From positions 1 to 64,000 of the forward strand of contig CALYQW010000005.1 of assembly GCA_945290265.1 (NCBI GenBank): a DNA stretch of 64,000 nucleotides. Reading direction: 5' to 3'. Both the position numbers and the translations under genes were made by a program. The stretch comes from an uncultured Erwinia sp. Lineage in GTDB: Bacteria > Pseudomonadota > Gammaproteobacteria > Enterobacterales > Enterobacteriaceae. Below are positions 39,101 to 47,771 of the stretch, piece after piece. Each line of letters opens with the position of its first letter. The first letter of the stretch is position 1. The notes under the pieces are model-generated. The model was not told the origin of the DNA. It ran no database searches and was given only the letters and a program-made list of their open reading frames with translations.

Positions 39101-39702
39101 GTTTCAGCGGGATGCACCCGGATATTCGGGTAGCGCAGAACCGGCTGCCGCCGGCACTGTGGAGCAATCTGATCAGTCTGCGCGGGCAGGGGAGTAAACC
39201 GCGGGTGGGCTGGATTGGCGGCGCCAGCCATACCGGCGATCTGGAGTTGATATTTGATGTGGTTCGTGCGCTGGCTGAGCGGGTGGAATGGGTGTTTATG
39301 GGGATGTGCCCGGCAAAACTGCGTCCTTATATTCATGAATATCATCCGGGGGTTGAATTTCTGGAATATCCGGTACGCATGGCGTCACTTAACCTCGATC
39401 TGGCGCTGGCACCGGTTGAGGATAATCTGTTTAACCGCTGTAAGAGTCACCTGCGCCTTCTGGAGTATGGTGCCTGCGGTTTCCCGGTGATTTGCAGTGA
39501 TGTTGCCTGTTATCGCAACACTATGCCGGTCACGCGGGTACGTAACCGCTATAAAGACTGGATGGAGGCGATAGCCACGCACCTTAACGATCCGGCTGCT
39601 TCTTATGCCAGTGGTGATGCGCTGCGTGAAGTGGTGCACCGTGACTGGATGCTGACCGGTGAGCCGCTAATGCACTGGGCAAAGCTATGGTTGCCTGATT
39701 AA
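36097..39702 (+). CDS. Multidomain glycosyltransferase (GT2-GT2-GT1/4), 1201 residues
   Basis: Three parts are visible. A GT2 domain at about 20-250 has PLVSVLIPAYKIDFFEDAL and the DXD-like YDDDLLEP. A second GT2 domain at about 580-830 has PLVSIIIPTKDQLP, LNNDTAI and SYNDVDLCLKVRQAG; the linker at 430-560 resembles a degenerate nucleotide-sugar domain. A C-terminal GT1/GT4-like domain at about 870-1201 has GWIGGASHTGDLEL and LRLLEYGACGFPVICSD. The layout is like the large flagellin glycosyltransferases (FgtA/Fgt1) of Pseudomonas and other plant-associated bacteria. The start overlaps the methyltransferase. The 3' third has a higher G+C content than the 5' part. Confidence 0.85.
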   Translation: MSDHNEKTYITDQDVNSYPLVSVLIPAYKIDFFEDALKSVLKQNFSSLEIIICDDSGSNDIRQVADRYIASSPFDIRYYYNETRLRESGSVIRCLKESRGEYIKFLYDDDLLEPDCIKKLLDAFNSHPDNKIASSRRHRIDESGKILPATFATSYPFQGDVILDGRDVISFLSDNIINFIGEPSCVLCRRDDLINLGDDLFQLNGKRMSYLGDLAIYVKLLSQGNLAFLSEGLSSFRVSESQISQLAVKDSAVVSETYSNFPKMIAELGWYKGDSTTNQLVNVTSLHYPGTFQQCNLLSALNSAYYLFAGSRGNKCLQQWLALRDTSEVQKQLIADYSITRCSRSVVGIYIINLAEATELWQDSIDSIIAIEMPGIILKPVVVSTCITTVPFDGVQWLNTTSEQYVTAINQHISTMQSDWVLIMKAGSKLTRSGILQLSLTLPDAEHCAAIYGDECYQQQGEVTGTGMRPDFNLDLLLSNPTQMAKHWLFNRNLLLESGGFSNIFQQAWEFDYIIRIIEQTGIERIGHIAEPLVISESHRLQDEPEYRAILQHHLHQRGYVNSRVESPYPGLYALKYCHQAQPLVSIIIPTKDQLPVLITCITSLLEKTRYPHYEILIVDNNSKTPEAQRWLAGIATVDPERIKVLSYPHAFNYSAMNNLAASEARGEYLVLLNNDTAIIDNNWLDNLLNHAQRPEVGIVGAKLLYPDGRIQHAGVILGLRGPAEHPFIGESSDIPGYMFRLLLDQNYTAVTAACLMIRSEVYHQVGGLDEERFKVSYNDVDLCLKVRQAGYLTVWTPFAVVMHEGSVSQNKIDTDKQTQKQLRFIAEQDAFYRQWLPLIAHDPAYNPNLSLNNGDFTLEQTPELSWRPLSWRPLPVVMSCMADFTGCGQYRIIQPHQAMIAEGVIEGVLRSSTPEIAELARYAPDSIVLQRHITPDAHQWLQRSKVCDSVFKVFELDDYLPNLPLKSVHRKLFPQDILQSIRKSLSLVDRFVVSTAELAESFSGMHPDIRVAQNRLPPALWSNLISLRGQGSKPRVGWIGGASHTGDLELIFDVVRALAERVEWVFMGMCPAKLRPYIHEYHPGVEFLEYPVRMASLNLDLALAPVEDNLFNRCKSHLRLLEYGACGFPVICSDVACYRNTMPVTRVRNRYKDWMEAIATHLNDPAASYASGDALREVVHRDWMLTGEPLMHWAKLWLPD

Positions 39703-39872
39703 TCCTCTTAATTATCGGTAGCAGGGTCTGTCGCCTGTCCTGCTACACGATTTCGATTAGCATTTCTCAACAAAAACCAAATAACCGCGTTTTTTTGCCG
39801 CTATTCAGTCGATCGCTTTCCCTAAGGAAAACGATAATTGTGTTGATAACTACTACACGCGGGAAGGGCAGG

Positions 39873-40595
39873 GTGAACGATCTATATACCGCCAGTGGCG
39901 TAATGGATAAACATTCGCTGTGGCAGCGATATATACCGCTGGTGCGGCACGAAGCGCTGCGCCTGCAGGTGCGTTTACCTGCCAGTGTGGAACTGGATGA
40001 CCTGCTACAGGCTGGTAGCATTGGTTTACTGAATGCCGTCGAGCGATTTGATGCCTTACAAGGCACGGCGTTTACCACCTTTGCAGTACAACGTATTCGT
40101 GGCGCGATGTTGGATGAATTGCGATCACGTGACTGGGCACCGCGCAGCGTGCGCCGTAATGCACGGGATGTGGCGAATGCGATGCATCAGCTCGAACAGA
40201 CGTTGGGACGCCCGGCCAGTGAGCAGGAAGTTGCGCAGCAGCTGGATATTACTCTGCAGGAGTATCGGCAGATCCTGTTAGATACCAATAACAGCCAGCT
40301 GTTTTCCTACGACGAGTACTGTGAAGAACATGGCGACAGCGCTGAGTTATACACAGAAGAAAACAATCAGGCGAATCCACTGAATCAGTTACTTGATAGC
40401 GACCTGCGTCAGAGTGTGATTGATGCCATTGACGCGCTCCCTGAGCGAGAAAAAATGGTGTTAACCCTCTATTACCAGGAGGATCTGAACCTGAAGGAAA
40501 TTGGTGCAGTACTGGAAGTTGGTGAATCCCGGGTAAGTCAATTACACAGTCAGGCGATTAAACGTCTGCAAGCGCGGTTAGCTACTAACCGATGA
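39873..40595 (+). CDS. fliA: Flagellar sigma factor FliA (sigma-28)
   Basis: 240 residues starting at GTG 39873 (then NDLYTASGVMDKHSLWQRY), which matches the E. coli N-terminus and has AAGGGCAGG upstream; the frame is open from 39795. Sigma regions 2 (SVELDDLLQAGSIGLLNAVE, FTTFAVQRIRGAMLDELRSR), 3 and 4 (ALPEREKMVLTLYYQEDLNL, VGESRVSQLHSQAIKRL) are complete. It reads the three sigma-28 promoters found here at fliD and both fliC genes. A weak CGATAATTG-like element lies at 39830, but I do not call a promoter. Confidence 0.96.
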   Translation: MNDLYTASGVMDKHSLWQRYIPLVRHEALRLQVRLPASVELDDLLQAGSIGLLNAVERFDALQGTAFTTFAVQRIRGAMLDELRSRDWAPRSVRRNARDVANAMHQLEQTLGRPASEQEVAQQLDITLQEYRQILLDTNNSQLFSYDEYCEEHGDSAELYTEENNQANPLNQLLDSDLRQSVIDAIDALPEREKMVLTLYYQEDLNLKEIGAVLEVGESRVSQLHSQAIKRLQARLATNR

Positions 40596-40638
40596 TGGAG
40601 CTGAATTGCAACTAATTAAATATGGCAGGAACTCTCCA

Positions 40639-41142
40639 ATGGGATCCAAGACAACTGTTCGGCCGTTGAGCCGTTATTTGAAAGACTTTAAACACACACA
40701 AGTTAATTGCTCACACTGCGGTAAAGTGCTTGATCGCATGGCACTGGTTTTTCGTGGCAAGATTATTAACAAAGCGGCAATTAGCGGCATGGATCAGCTA
40801 ATCAGCCAGGAAGAGTGGCAGAATCTTCAGCAGGACCTGACCGGCTTATGTCGTTTTTGCAGTGATATTTATTGCAATTCGCAGCCGGCATATTTTGATA
40901 TTCTGTCGTTTAAACAATACCTGTTTAAAGAAACTGAAATGAATCACAGCACGGTACGTGAGTATGTGGTTCGTCTGCGCCGACTGGACGATATGCTGTC
41001 AGCCAATGGTTTTCCGGCAGATAAGCTCAAGGGTTACAGCTGGCACGAATGTCTGGAAGAACAGCTGCCGGATGCCGGGCATAATAATTACCGCATAGCG
41101 TTACGCAAATACGATCAGTTCCTCGGCTGGCAGCGTAATTAG
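40639..41142 (+). CDS. fliZ: Flagellar regulator FliZ
   Basis: 167 residues from MGSKTTVRPLSRYLK, chosen because AGGAA is 7 bases upstream and the N-terminus aligns with E. coli FliZ; a TTG at 40606 is also possible. RPLSRYLKDFKHTQVNCSHC, LCRFCSDIYC, and VREYVVRLRRLDDML (the helix that binds sigma-S-like promoters) are conserved. FliZ represses sigma-S-dependent genes and raises flagellar expression. It follows fliA and is the last gene before a terminator. Confidence 0.93.
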   Translation: MGSKTTVRPLSRYLKDFKHTQVNCSHCGKVLDRMALVFRGKIINKAAISGMDQLISQEEWQNLQQDLTGLCRFCSDIYCNSQPAYFDILSFKQYLFKETEMNHSTVREYVVRLRRLDDMLSANGFPADKLKGYSWHECLEEQLPDAGHNNYRIALRKYDQFLGWQRN

Positions 41143-41243
41143 TTTTTTATTTTTGGTGATATTTTAAGTTTCATTCTGTTGTTTGTTATTTGAACCCCCA
41201 TATTGGGCTGATTGTTGTTAAATTTAATAACATACATAGCTAT

Positions 41244-41277
41244 ACACGAAATCTGTTATTGGATTTCGTGTTTTTTT
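41244..41277 (+). terminator. Terminator after fliA-fliZ
   Basis: ACACGAAATC and GATTTCGTGT form a 10-base stem around an eight-base loop, then seven T. Confidence 0.9.
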
Positions 41278-41305
41278 ATTCTGGTTTTTTTAAGGTCAAA
41301 AAACC

Positions 41306-41347
41306 AAAAAAAACGCGGAGCCACCCTGGTCAAAGGATGGCCCCGCG
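41306..41347 (-). terminator. Terminator of putA
   Basis: On the reverse strand CGCGGGGCCATCC pairs with AGGGTGGCTCCGCG and is followed by eight T. It lies 36 bases beyond the putA stop. Confidence 0.85.
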
Positions 41348-41382
41348 CCCGGCGGATTAACAAGCAGGTATTCGCCTGCCCG

Positions 41383-44300
41383 TTACCCGATGGTCATCAG
41401 GCTGGCATTACCCCCTGCCGCCGCCGTATTCACGCTCAGTGAACGCTCCAGCAGCAGACGTTCCAGCAGCAGATTATCCTCGCCACGAGCAAAGCCCTGC
41501 ACCGAAACAATCGCGCCATCCCGCGCCGCTACCGCTTCACACAGCGTGCGCAGCTGATCGGCGTCACCGTGATATATCACCGCATCATAATGACCGTTCT
41601 CCACCGGATCGGACGACAGGCTGACGCGCTGCTGAACCGCGGGTGGTAGCTGACGCCACAACTGACGATGCTGGTCATCATCTGCCCACAGCGCACGGCT
41701 GCCCACGGCAGTGACCGCCGCGAGCTGCACCAGCGCATCATCATCGTTGTCAGCCAGACATAGCACCTGCTCACGCGGCAGCAGAGTGTAGGTATTGCGC
41801 TCGCCCGTCGGTCCCGGCAGCAGGCGTGAAGTACCGCCCTGGCCCACTTCAGCATAACGCTGGCAGCAGGCCGCCAGTTGCGGACGATCGGCAGCCCAGG
41901 CGGTTAATGCCTGATGAGCGCTCAACAGCAGCGTGCGCTGCTGTGTATCCAGCGGATAATCGCGATCCTGGCGTTCCAGGGTAGTCTGCAGTGCGTTGTC
42001 CGGACGGCTGGAGAGCAGGCGGTACAAATACAGCGGACCACCGGCTTTTGGACCAGTACCCGACAGACCTTCACCGCCAAACGGCTGCACGCCCACCACC
42101 GCACCAACAATATTACGGTTTACGTACAGGTTACCCACCTGTGCCTGCTGCGTTACCTGAGCAATAGTTTCATCAATACGGGTATGGACACCCAGCGTCA
42201 GGCCGTAACCGGAAGCGTTAATCTGCTCAATCACATGCGGTAGGGTATTGCGTGCAAAGCGCACCACATGCAGTACCGGGCCGAAGATTTCACGCGTCAG
42301 ATCCTCAATCTTATTCAGCTCAATCAGCGTTGGCAGGACAAAGGTGCCGGTCTGCCATTCACGGCTGTCCTGGGGGTTCTGGCGCGCCGCCTGGAACACT
42401 TTAAAGCCTTTGCTACGCATCAGCTGAATATGCTGTTCAATATTCTGTTTCGCTTCGGCATCAATTACCGGACCGATATCGGTGGATAAACGCTCCGGAT
42501 TACCCATACGGCATTCGGCCATCGCACCGCGCAGCATCTGCAGGGTGTGCTCAGCGACATCATCCTGAATACAGAGTAAACGCAGGGCAGAGCAGCGCTG
42601 GCCGGCACTGTCAAATGCCGAGGCGACAATATCCACCACCACCTGCTCAGTCAGTGCCGAGGAGTCCACAATCATTGCGTTCATGCCGCCGGTTTCTGCG
42701 ACCAGCGGCGTGGTGCGCCCCTGAGGATCGAGTCGGCCAGCCAGATTACGCTGCAGCAGAGTGGCCACCGCCGTCGAACCGGTAAACATTACCCCACGTA
42801 CGCGCTCATCTTTGGTCAACTGCGTGCCGACGGTTTCACCGTCACCCGGCAGCAGTTGCAGGGCACCGGCGGGAATGCCGGCTTCGTGCAGGATAGCCAC
42901 TGCCTGTGCCGCGACCAGCGGCGTTTGCTCTGCCGGTTTTGCCAGCACGGTATTACCTGCTGCCAGTGCGGCGGCAATCTGACCGGTGAAAATCGCCAGC
43001 GGGAAGTTCCACGGGCTGATACACACCACCGGACCTAACGGACGATGAGTTTCGTTATCAAAGTCATGCTGTACCTGCGCGGCGTAGTAGCGCAGGAAAT
43101 CCACCGCTTCACGCACTTCGGCAATCGCATTATTAAAGGTTTTACCCGCTTCACGCACCAGAATGCCAATCAGTTGCTGAGTTTGATCTTCCATCAGCGT
43201 GGCCGCACGGTCGAGAATAGCGGCACGTTCATTCGGCGGCGTGGCAAACCAGATGGCAGCGGCGCTGACCGAGGAATCCAGCGCGGCTGATACTTCGCCA
43301 CTGGTAGCATTGCGTACGTAACCCACAATATCGCCAGGTTCTGCCGGGTTGATCACCGCAATGCGTTCACCCTGTTCCAGCTCAGCATCAATCAGTGGTG
43401 CCGCCTGCCAGCTCTGACTGGCACTGTTCAGCAGGGCACTTGAGAGTGATGCCAGGCGATGCTCATTGGCCAGATCCAGGCCGGCAGAGTTCTGACGTCC
43501 GGCACCGTACAAATCGCGCGGCAGCGGGATTTTAGGATGCGGCAGGCCGACGATGCCCTCAGCGGCAGCCAGCTTTTCCACGGCTTCCACCGGATCGGCA
43601 ACCAGTTCATCCAGCGGCAGGCTGGTGTCGGCAATGCGGTTAACAAAAGAGGTGTTGGCACCATTTTCCAGCAGGCGGCGTACCAGATAAGCCAGCAGGG
43701 TTTCATGTGTACCTACCGGTGCATAAATACGGCACGGGCGGTTCAGTCTGCCATCGGCAATTTTACCTACCACCTGCTCATATAATGGTTCACCCATACC
43801 GTGCAGGCACTGGAACTCATACTGACCTGGATAATAGTTATTGCCAGCCAGCTGGTAAATCGCGGCCAGTGTGTGGGCATTATGGGTAGCAAACTGTGGA
43901 TAGATCAGGTTAGGCACCGCCAGCAGCTTACGTGCGCAGGCCAGATACGAGATATCGGTATACACTTTGCGGGTATACACCGGATAACCCTCCAGGCCAT
44001 CCATCTGCGCACGTTTGATTTCGCTGTCCCAGTAAGCGCCTTTCACCAGGCGGATCATCAGACGTCGGCGGCTGCGCTGCGCCAGATCGGCCAGAGCATC
44101 AATCACCATCGGGCAACGTTTCTGGTAAGCCTGGATAACAAAGCCGATACCATTCCAGCCTTCCAGCTCACTTTCAAAGCAGAGTTTTTCCAGCAGATCC
44201 AGCGACAGTTCAAGGCGGTCGGCTTCTTCGGCGTCAATATTGATACCGATGTCATACGAGCGCGCCAGCAGGGTCAGGGACTTCAGCAGCGGGTAGAGTT

Positions 44301-45336
44301 CTTCCATCACCCGTTCATGCTGGGCACGACTGTAGCGTGGGTGCAAAGCTGACAGCTTAATCGAGATCCCCGGACCTTCATAAATTCCGCGTCCGTTTGA
44401 GGCTTTGCCAATCGAGTGGATCGCCTGCTGGTAAGAAACCATATAGGCTTTGGCATCCTGATCGGTCAGCGCCGCTTCACCCAGCATATCATAAGAGTAG
44501 CGGAAGCCTTTATCTTCCAGCTTTCGGGCGTTTGCCAGCGCTTCGGCAATGTTTTCGCCAGTCACAAACTGCTCGCCCATCAGGCGCATCGCCATATCCA
44601 CCCCTTTACGGATCAGGGGTTCACCGCTTTTACCGATAATGCGGTTCAGCGAGCGTGACAGATTTGCTTCGTTATGGGTCGCTACCAGACGACCGGTAAA
44701 TAGCAGCCCCCAGGTTGCGGCGTTAACAAACATGGACGGGCTGCGTCCCAGATGTGACTGCCAGTTACCGTTGCTGATTTTATCGCGGATCAAGGCATCA
44801 CGGGTAGGCTTATCCGGAATACGCAGCAGCGCTTCGGCCAGGCACATCAGCGCCACACCTTCCTGAGAAGACAGGGAGAACTCCTGCAGCAATCCCTGCA
44901 CCATTCCGGCGCGTCCACCTGCACTTTTTTGGTGTCGCAGCTTATCTGCCAGCTGGTGCGCAAGCTGATAAGTGGACTGTGCCAGCGGGGCAGGGAGGCG
45001 CGCCTGCTCCAGTAGCATCGGCACAGCTTCGGTCTCCGGGCGACGCCAGGCAGAAGTTATTGCTGCACGACTGACCGACTGCGGCAGAATATGCTCAGCG
45101 AAATCAAGAAACGGCTGTAGGGTTTCTTCCGCTGGTCGTTGATCAGTGTCGGCTTCGCTCGCAGCGGTCGCGTAGGCCAGTTCAGCGGGTGTGCTGCCCT
45201 GTTCAAGCTGTTCCAGATAATTGAAAATTGCCTGTTTAATCAGCCAGTGAGGCGTCCGGTCAATCTTTCCGGCAGCTTGTTTAATGCGGTCGCGCGTGGT
45301 TTCGTCCAGTTTCACACCCATGGTGGTTGTACCCAT
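41383..45336 (-). CDS. putA: Bifunctional proline dehydrogenase / P5C dehydrogenase and repressor PutA
   Basis: 1317 residues, like E. coli PutA (1320). The N-terminal ribbon-helix-helix (MGVKLDETTRDRIKQAAGKI, about 6-50) gives DNA binding. The FAD-containing proline dehydrogenase barrel follows at about 260-615, with RRRLMIRLVKGAYWDSEIK and RIYAPVGTHETLLAYLVRRL. The aldehyde dehydrogenase domain is at about 650-1130, with VVCISPWNFPLAIF, ETGGMNAM and catalytic Cys in SAGQRCSALRLL. It oxidises proline to glutamate at the inner membrane and represses putA/putP when proline is absent. The start could also be MGVKLD at 45321. Confidence 0.97.
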   Translation of the reverse strand: MGTTTMGVKLDETTRDRIKQAAGKIDRTPHWLIKQAIFNYLEQLEQGSTPAELAYATAASEADTDQRPAEETLQPFLDFAEHILPQSVSRAAITSAWRRPETEAVPMLLEQARLPAPLAQSTYQLAHQLADKLRHQKSAGGRAGMVQGLLQEFSLSSQEGVALMCLAEALLRIPDKPTRDALIRDKISNGNWQSHLGRSPSMFVNAATWGLLFTGRLVATHNEANLSRSLNRIIGKSGEPLIRKGVDMAMRLMGEQFVTGENIAEALANARKLEDKGFRYSYDMLGEAALTDQDAKAYMVSYQQAIHSIGKASNGRGIYEGPGISIKLSALHPRYSRAQHERVMEELYPLLKSLTLLARSYDIGINIDAEEADRLELSLDLLEKLCFESELEGWNGIGFVIQAYQKRCPMVIDALADLAQRSRRRLMIRLVKGAYWDSEIKRAQMDGLEGYPVYTRKVYTDISYLACARKLLAVPNLIYPQFATHNAHTLAAIYQLAGNNYYPGQYEFQCLHGMGEPLYEQVVGKIADGRLNRPCRIYAPVGTHETLLAYLVRRLLENGANTSFVNRIADTSLPLDELVADPVEAVEKLAAAEGIVGLPHPKIPLPRDLYGAGRQNSAGLDLANEHRLASLSSALLNSASQSWQAAPLIDAELEQGERIAVINPAEPGDIVGYVRNATSGEVSAALDSSVSAAAIWFATPPNERAAILDRAATLMEDQTQQLIGILVREAGKTFNNAIAEVREAVDFLRYYAAQVQHDFDNETHRPLGPVVCISPWNFPLAIFTGQIAAALAAGNTVLAKPAEQTPLVAAQAVAILHEAGIPAGALQLLPGDGETVGTQLTKDERVRGVMFTGSTAVATLLQRNLAGRLDPQGRTTPLVAETGGMNAMIVDSSALTEQVVVDIVASAFDSAGQRCSALRLLCIQDDVAEHTLQMLRGAMAECRMGNPERLSTDIGPVIDAEAKQNIEQHIQLMRSKGFKVFQAARQNPQDSREWQTGTFVLPTLIELNKIEDLTREIFGPVLHVVRFARNTLPHVIEQINASGYGLTLGVHTRIDETIAQVTQQAQVGNLYVNRNIVGAVVGVQPFGGEGLSGTGPKAGGPLYLYRLLSSRPDNALQTTLERQDRDYPLDTQQRTLLLSAHQALTAWAADRPQLAACCQRYAEVGQGGTSRLLPGPTGERNTYTLLPREQVLCLADNDDDALVQLAAVTAVGSRALWADDDQHRQLWRQLPPAVQQRVSLSSDPVENGHYDAVIYHGDADQLRTLCEAVAARDGAIVSVQGFARGEDNLLLERLLLERSLSVNTAAAGGNASLMTIG

Positions 45337-45391
45337 GCCTTACAACTCCTGAAGTAATTAATGGCAAATATTAATAAGCAATATCACTTAT

Positions 45392-45399
45392 GTTGCAAC
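45392..45399. promoter_or_regulatory. PutA operator, GTTGCAAC
   Basis: GTTGCA, the core sequence bound by the PutA ribbon-helix-helix, appears here as a palindromic GTTGCAAC in the 415-base gap between putA and putP, 55 bases before putA. Confidence 0.6.
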
Positions 45400-45570
45400 T
45401 TTGCGCAACCTCGTTAAGCGTGAACCTGGTCGCATTCTAACCAGAGACTTTTCTCTCATTTTTAAAATCCGGCACAGTTATTGCTGCAGTAATCAGGCCA
45501 GGGTGAATATTGCTGTATGTAGGAATGTGCCTGGTATAACCGAGGTGTAACCGGTTCCAATGTGACGGAG

Positions 45571-45576
45571 TGCAAC
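45571..45576 (-). promoter_or_regulatory. PutA operator, GTTGCA on the reverse strand
   Basis: TGCAAC on the forward strand, equal to GTTGCA on the reverse, in the middle of the putA-putP gap. PutA is known to bind several GTTGCA sites in this intergenic region in enterics. Confidence 0.5.
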
Positions 45577-45751
45577 CTGTGGAAAGATAATAGTAACTAT
45601 CTGGTGATCAGAGTGTTCATGCTGTGTTAAATCGTTTGTGCGTCGCGTGTGTTTACTGCAGGATAGCGACCCCGCATTGTTGGCCAGAGCTTTTATTTGT
45701 CAGACGTTAGGCCTGTTAACAGCGAGTAATCATAAAAAGTGGAGAACCTGA

Positions 45752-47233
45752 ATGACATTAAGTACACCAATGATGGTGACCTTTTGCGTGTATATCTTAG
45801 GCATGGTGTTGATTGGCTTTATCGCCTGGCGTTCAACTAAAAACTTTGACGATTATATTCTTGGAGGTCGTAGCCTCGGTAGTGTAGTCACGGCGCTTTC
45901 AGCCGGTGCATCCGATATGAGTGGCTGGTTGTTAATGGGGTTACCCGGTGCGATATTCCTGTCCGGTATTTCAGAAAGCTGGATCGCTATTGGCTTAACC
46001 CTGGGCGCGTATCTAAATTGGAAAATTGTTGCCGGACGATTGCGGGTGCAAACTGAGCATCATAATAATGCGCTGACACTGCCTGATTTCTTTGCCAGCC
46101 GCTTTGAAGATCGCAGCAAAATACTGCGTGTGGTTTCCGCCGTGATTATTCTGGTGTTCTTCACCATCTATTGCGCTTCGGGTATTGTCGCCGGGGCGCG
46201 TCTGTTTGAAAGTACCTTCCACATGAACTATGAAACGGCCTTGTGGGCCGGTGCGGCAGCGACCATCGTCTACACCTTTATTGGTGGCTTTCTGGCCGTT
46301 AGCTGGACAGATACCGTGCAGGCCAGTCTGATGATTTTTGCTCTGATTCTGACGCCGGTGATGGTCATTTTTACCGTCGGTGGCCTGGGGGATGCGCTGC
46401 AGGTAATTGAAGCGAAGAGCATTGAAAATGTCGATATGCTGAAGAACCTTAACTTTGTAGCGATCGTTTCGCTGCTGGGCTGGGGATTGGGCTATTTCGG
46501 CCAGCCACATATTCTGGCGCGTTTTATGGCTGCAGACTCCCATCACTCGATTCGCTCTGCGCGTCGTATCAGTATGATATGGATGATCCTCTGCCTGGCC
46601 GGTGCGGTTGCGGTGGGTTTCTTTGGTATCGCTTACTTTAATAACCACCCCGAGCACTCCGCCGGGGTATCGGATAATGCGGAACGTATCTTTATTGAGC
46701 TGGCGCGTATTCTGTTTAACCCGTGGATTGCCGGGATCCTGCTGTCCGCAATTCTGGCTGCGGTGATGTCGACGCTGAGTTGCCAGTTGCTGGTCTGCTC
46801 CAGCGCACTCACCGAAGATCTGTACAAAAACTTCCTGCGTAAAGATGCCGGTCAGCGTGAGCTGGTGTGGGTTGGTCGTATGATGGTACTGCTGGTGGCA
46901 GTTATCGCTATTCTGCTGGCATGGAACCCGAATAACCGGGTGTTGGGACTGGTCAGTTACGCCTGGGCTGGTTTTGGTGCCGCCTTTGGTCCCGTGGTGC
47001 TGTTCTCCGTTATCTGGTCGCGTATGACGCGTAATGGGGCGCTGGCCGGGATGGTGATTGGTGCTGCAACGGTGCTGATCTGGAAGCAGTATGAGTGGCT
47101 GAATTTGTATGAAATTATCCCGGGCTTCCTGTTTGCCAGCCTGGCGATTGTGATTGTCAGCCTGATGGATCGTGAGCCGTCAGCTGCGGCGCAGCAGCGG
47201 TTTGCTGATGCTAATGCGGAGTATCACAGCTAA
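45752..47233 (+). CDS. putP: Sodium/proline symporter PutP
   Basis: 493 residues with about 13 membrane segments of the SSS family. Signatures are FDDYILGGRSLGSVVTALSA, ASDMSGWLLMGLPGA and WGLGYFGQPHILARFMA. It imports proline with Na+ for use by PutA and for osmoprotection. It is divergent from putA with shared operators between them, and GTGGAGA lies 8 bases before the start. A terminator follows at 47275. Confidence 0.96.
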   Translation: MTLSTPMMVTFCVYILGMVLIGFIAWRSTKNFDDYILGGRSLGSVVTALSAGASDMSGWLLMGLPGAIFLSGISESWIAIGLTLGAYLNWKIVAGRLRVQTEHHNNALTLPDFFASRFEDRSKILRVVSAVIILVFFTIYCASGIVAGARLFESTFHMNYETALWAGAAATIVYTFIGGFLAVSWTDTVQASLMIFALILTPVMVIFTVGGLGDALQVIEAKSIENVDMLKNLNFVAIVSLLGWGLGYFGQPHILARFMAADSHHSIRSARRISMIWMILCLAGAVAVGFFGIAYFNNHPEHSAGVSDNAERIFIELARILFNPWIAGILLSAILAAVMSTLSCQLLVCSSALTEDLYKNFLRKDAGQRELVWVGRMMVLLVAVIAILLAWNPNNRVLGLVSYAWAGFGAAFGPVVLFSVIWSRMTRNGALAGMVIGAATVLIWKQYEWLNLYEIIPGFLFASLAIVIVSLMDREPSAAAQQRFADANAEYHS

Positions 47234-47274
47234 GCTGTTGGCGGGTTAGCACCTGTAGCTTTCTGACAATGGTC

Positions 47275-47307
47275 AAGCCTGCATGTTAAAACATGCAGGC
47301 TTTTTTA
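47275..47307 (+). terminator. Terminator of putP
   Basis: AAGCCTGCATGT and ACATGCAGGCTT pair around TAAA and are followed by T-rich sequence. It is 42 bases after putP. Confidence 0.9.
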
Positions 47308-47695
47308 TTGGCTTTGTCGTTCATGTTCTCAAAGGACCTGGAAAGGTCAACGACGGTTCACTATCCCGCTACGCGGACTGGCGACAAGGGGCCTTCAGGC
47401 GCAAAGGCTCTTGACCTCGTGCTTTGCGGCGTCACATCGCCTGCTGCGCAGGTTGCCTCGTCCACGCCGCTTTCTGGCGGACCGGCGTGATTCACTATCC
47501 GGTCGAAGCACGCCTTTCGCGGCCCTCCCTGGCCGCTCATTCCTGGAAATCAGCGCAGCCTCGGCGACGTTCCTGATGCCGACCAAAGGTCAACTGCAAA
47601 AGCCAAATCAACGTCCAAACAAGGTCAACTGCCAGATGTCGTTTCGCTGGCTGACTGTGACTTAAGCAAATTATCTCCACTTGTCTTTTTGCTGC
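47308..47695. other. Gene-free stretch with fragments shared elsewhere
   Basis: No gene with good codon use or a ribosome binding site is visible. The sequence TTCACTATCC occurs twice (near 47358 and 47490). CCTGATGCCG followed by AAGGTCAACT occurs at about 47571-47592 and again, nearly identically, near 57751. AAGGTCAAC also recurs inside the stretch. It looks like a dispersed intergenic repeat or remnant. Confidence 0.5.
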
Positions 47696-47714
47696 CGGAA
47701 TGATAATTAATATC
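47696..47714 (+). promoter_or_regulatory. Fur box of efeUOB
   Basis: GGAATGATAATTAATATC matches the Fur consensus GATAATGATAATCATTATC at about 14 of 19 positions, with AATGATAAT perfect. It lies 58 bases before efeU. Fur control of efeUOB is established in E. coli. Confidence 0.7.
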
Positions 47715-47771
47715 GTTTGTATTTACTTTTCTTTACCAGACTTGGCTTAATAGAGCGGCAGGGTGGCAGAT

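Noticed and set aside
47293-47665. Several short frames in the putP-efeU gap
   Set aside because: They have no ribosome binding site or family similarity and lie in repeat-like DNA.
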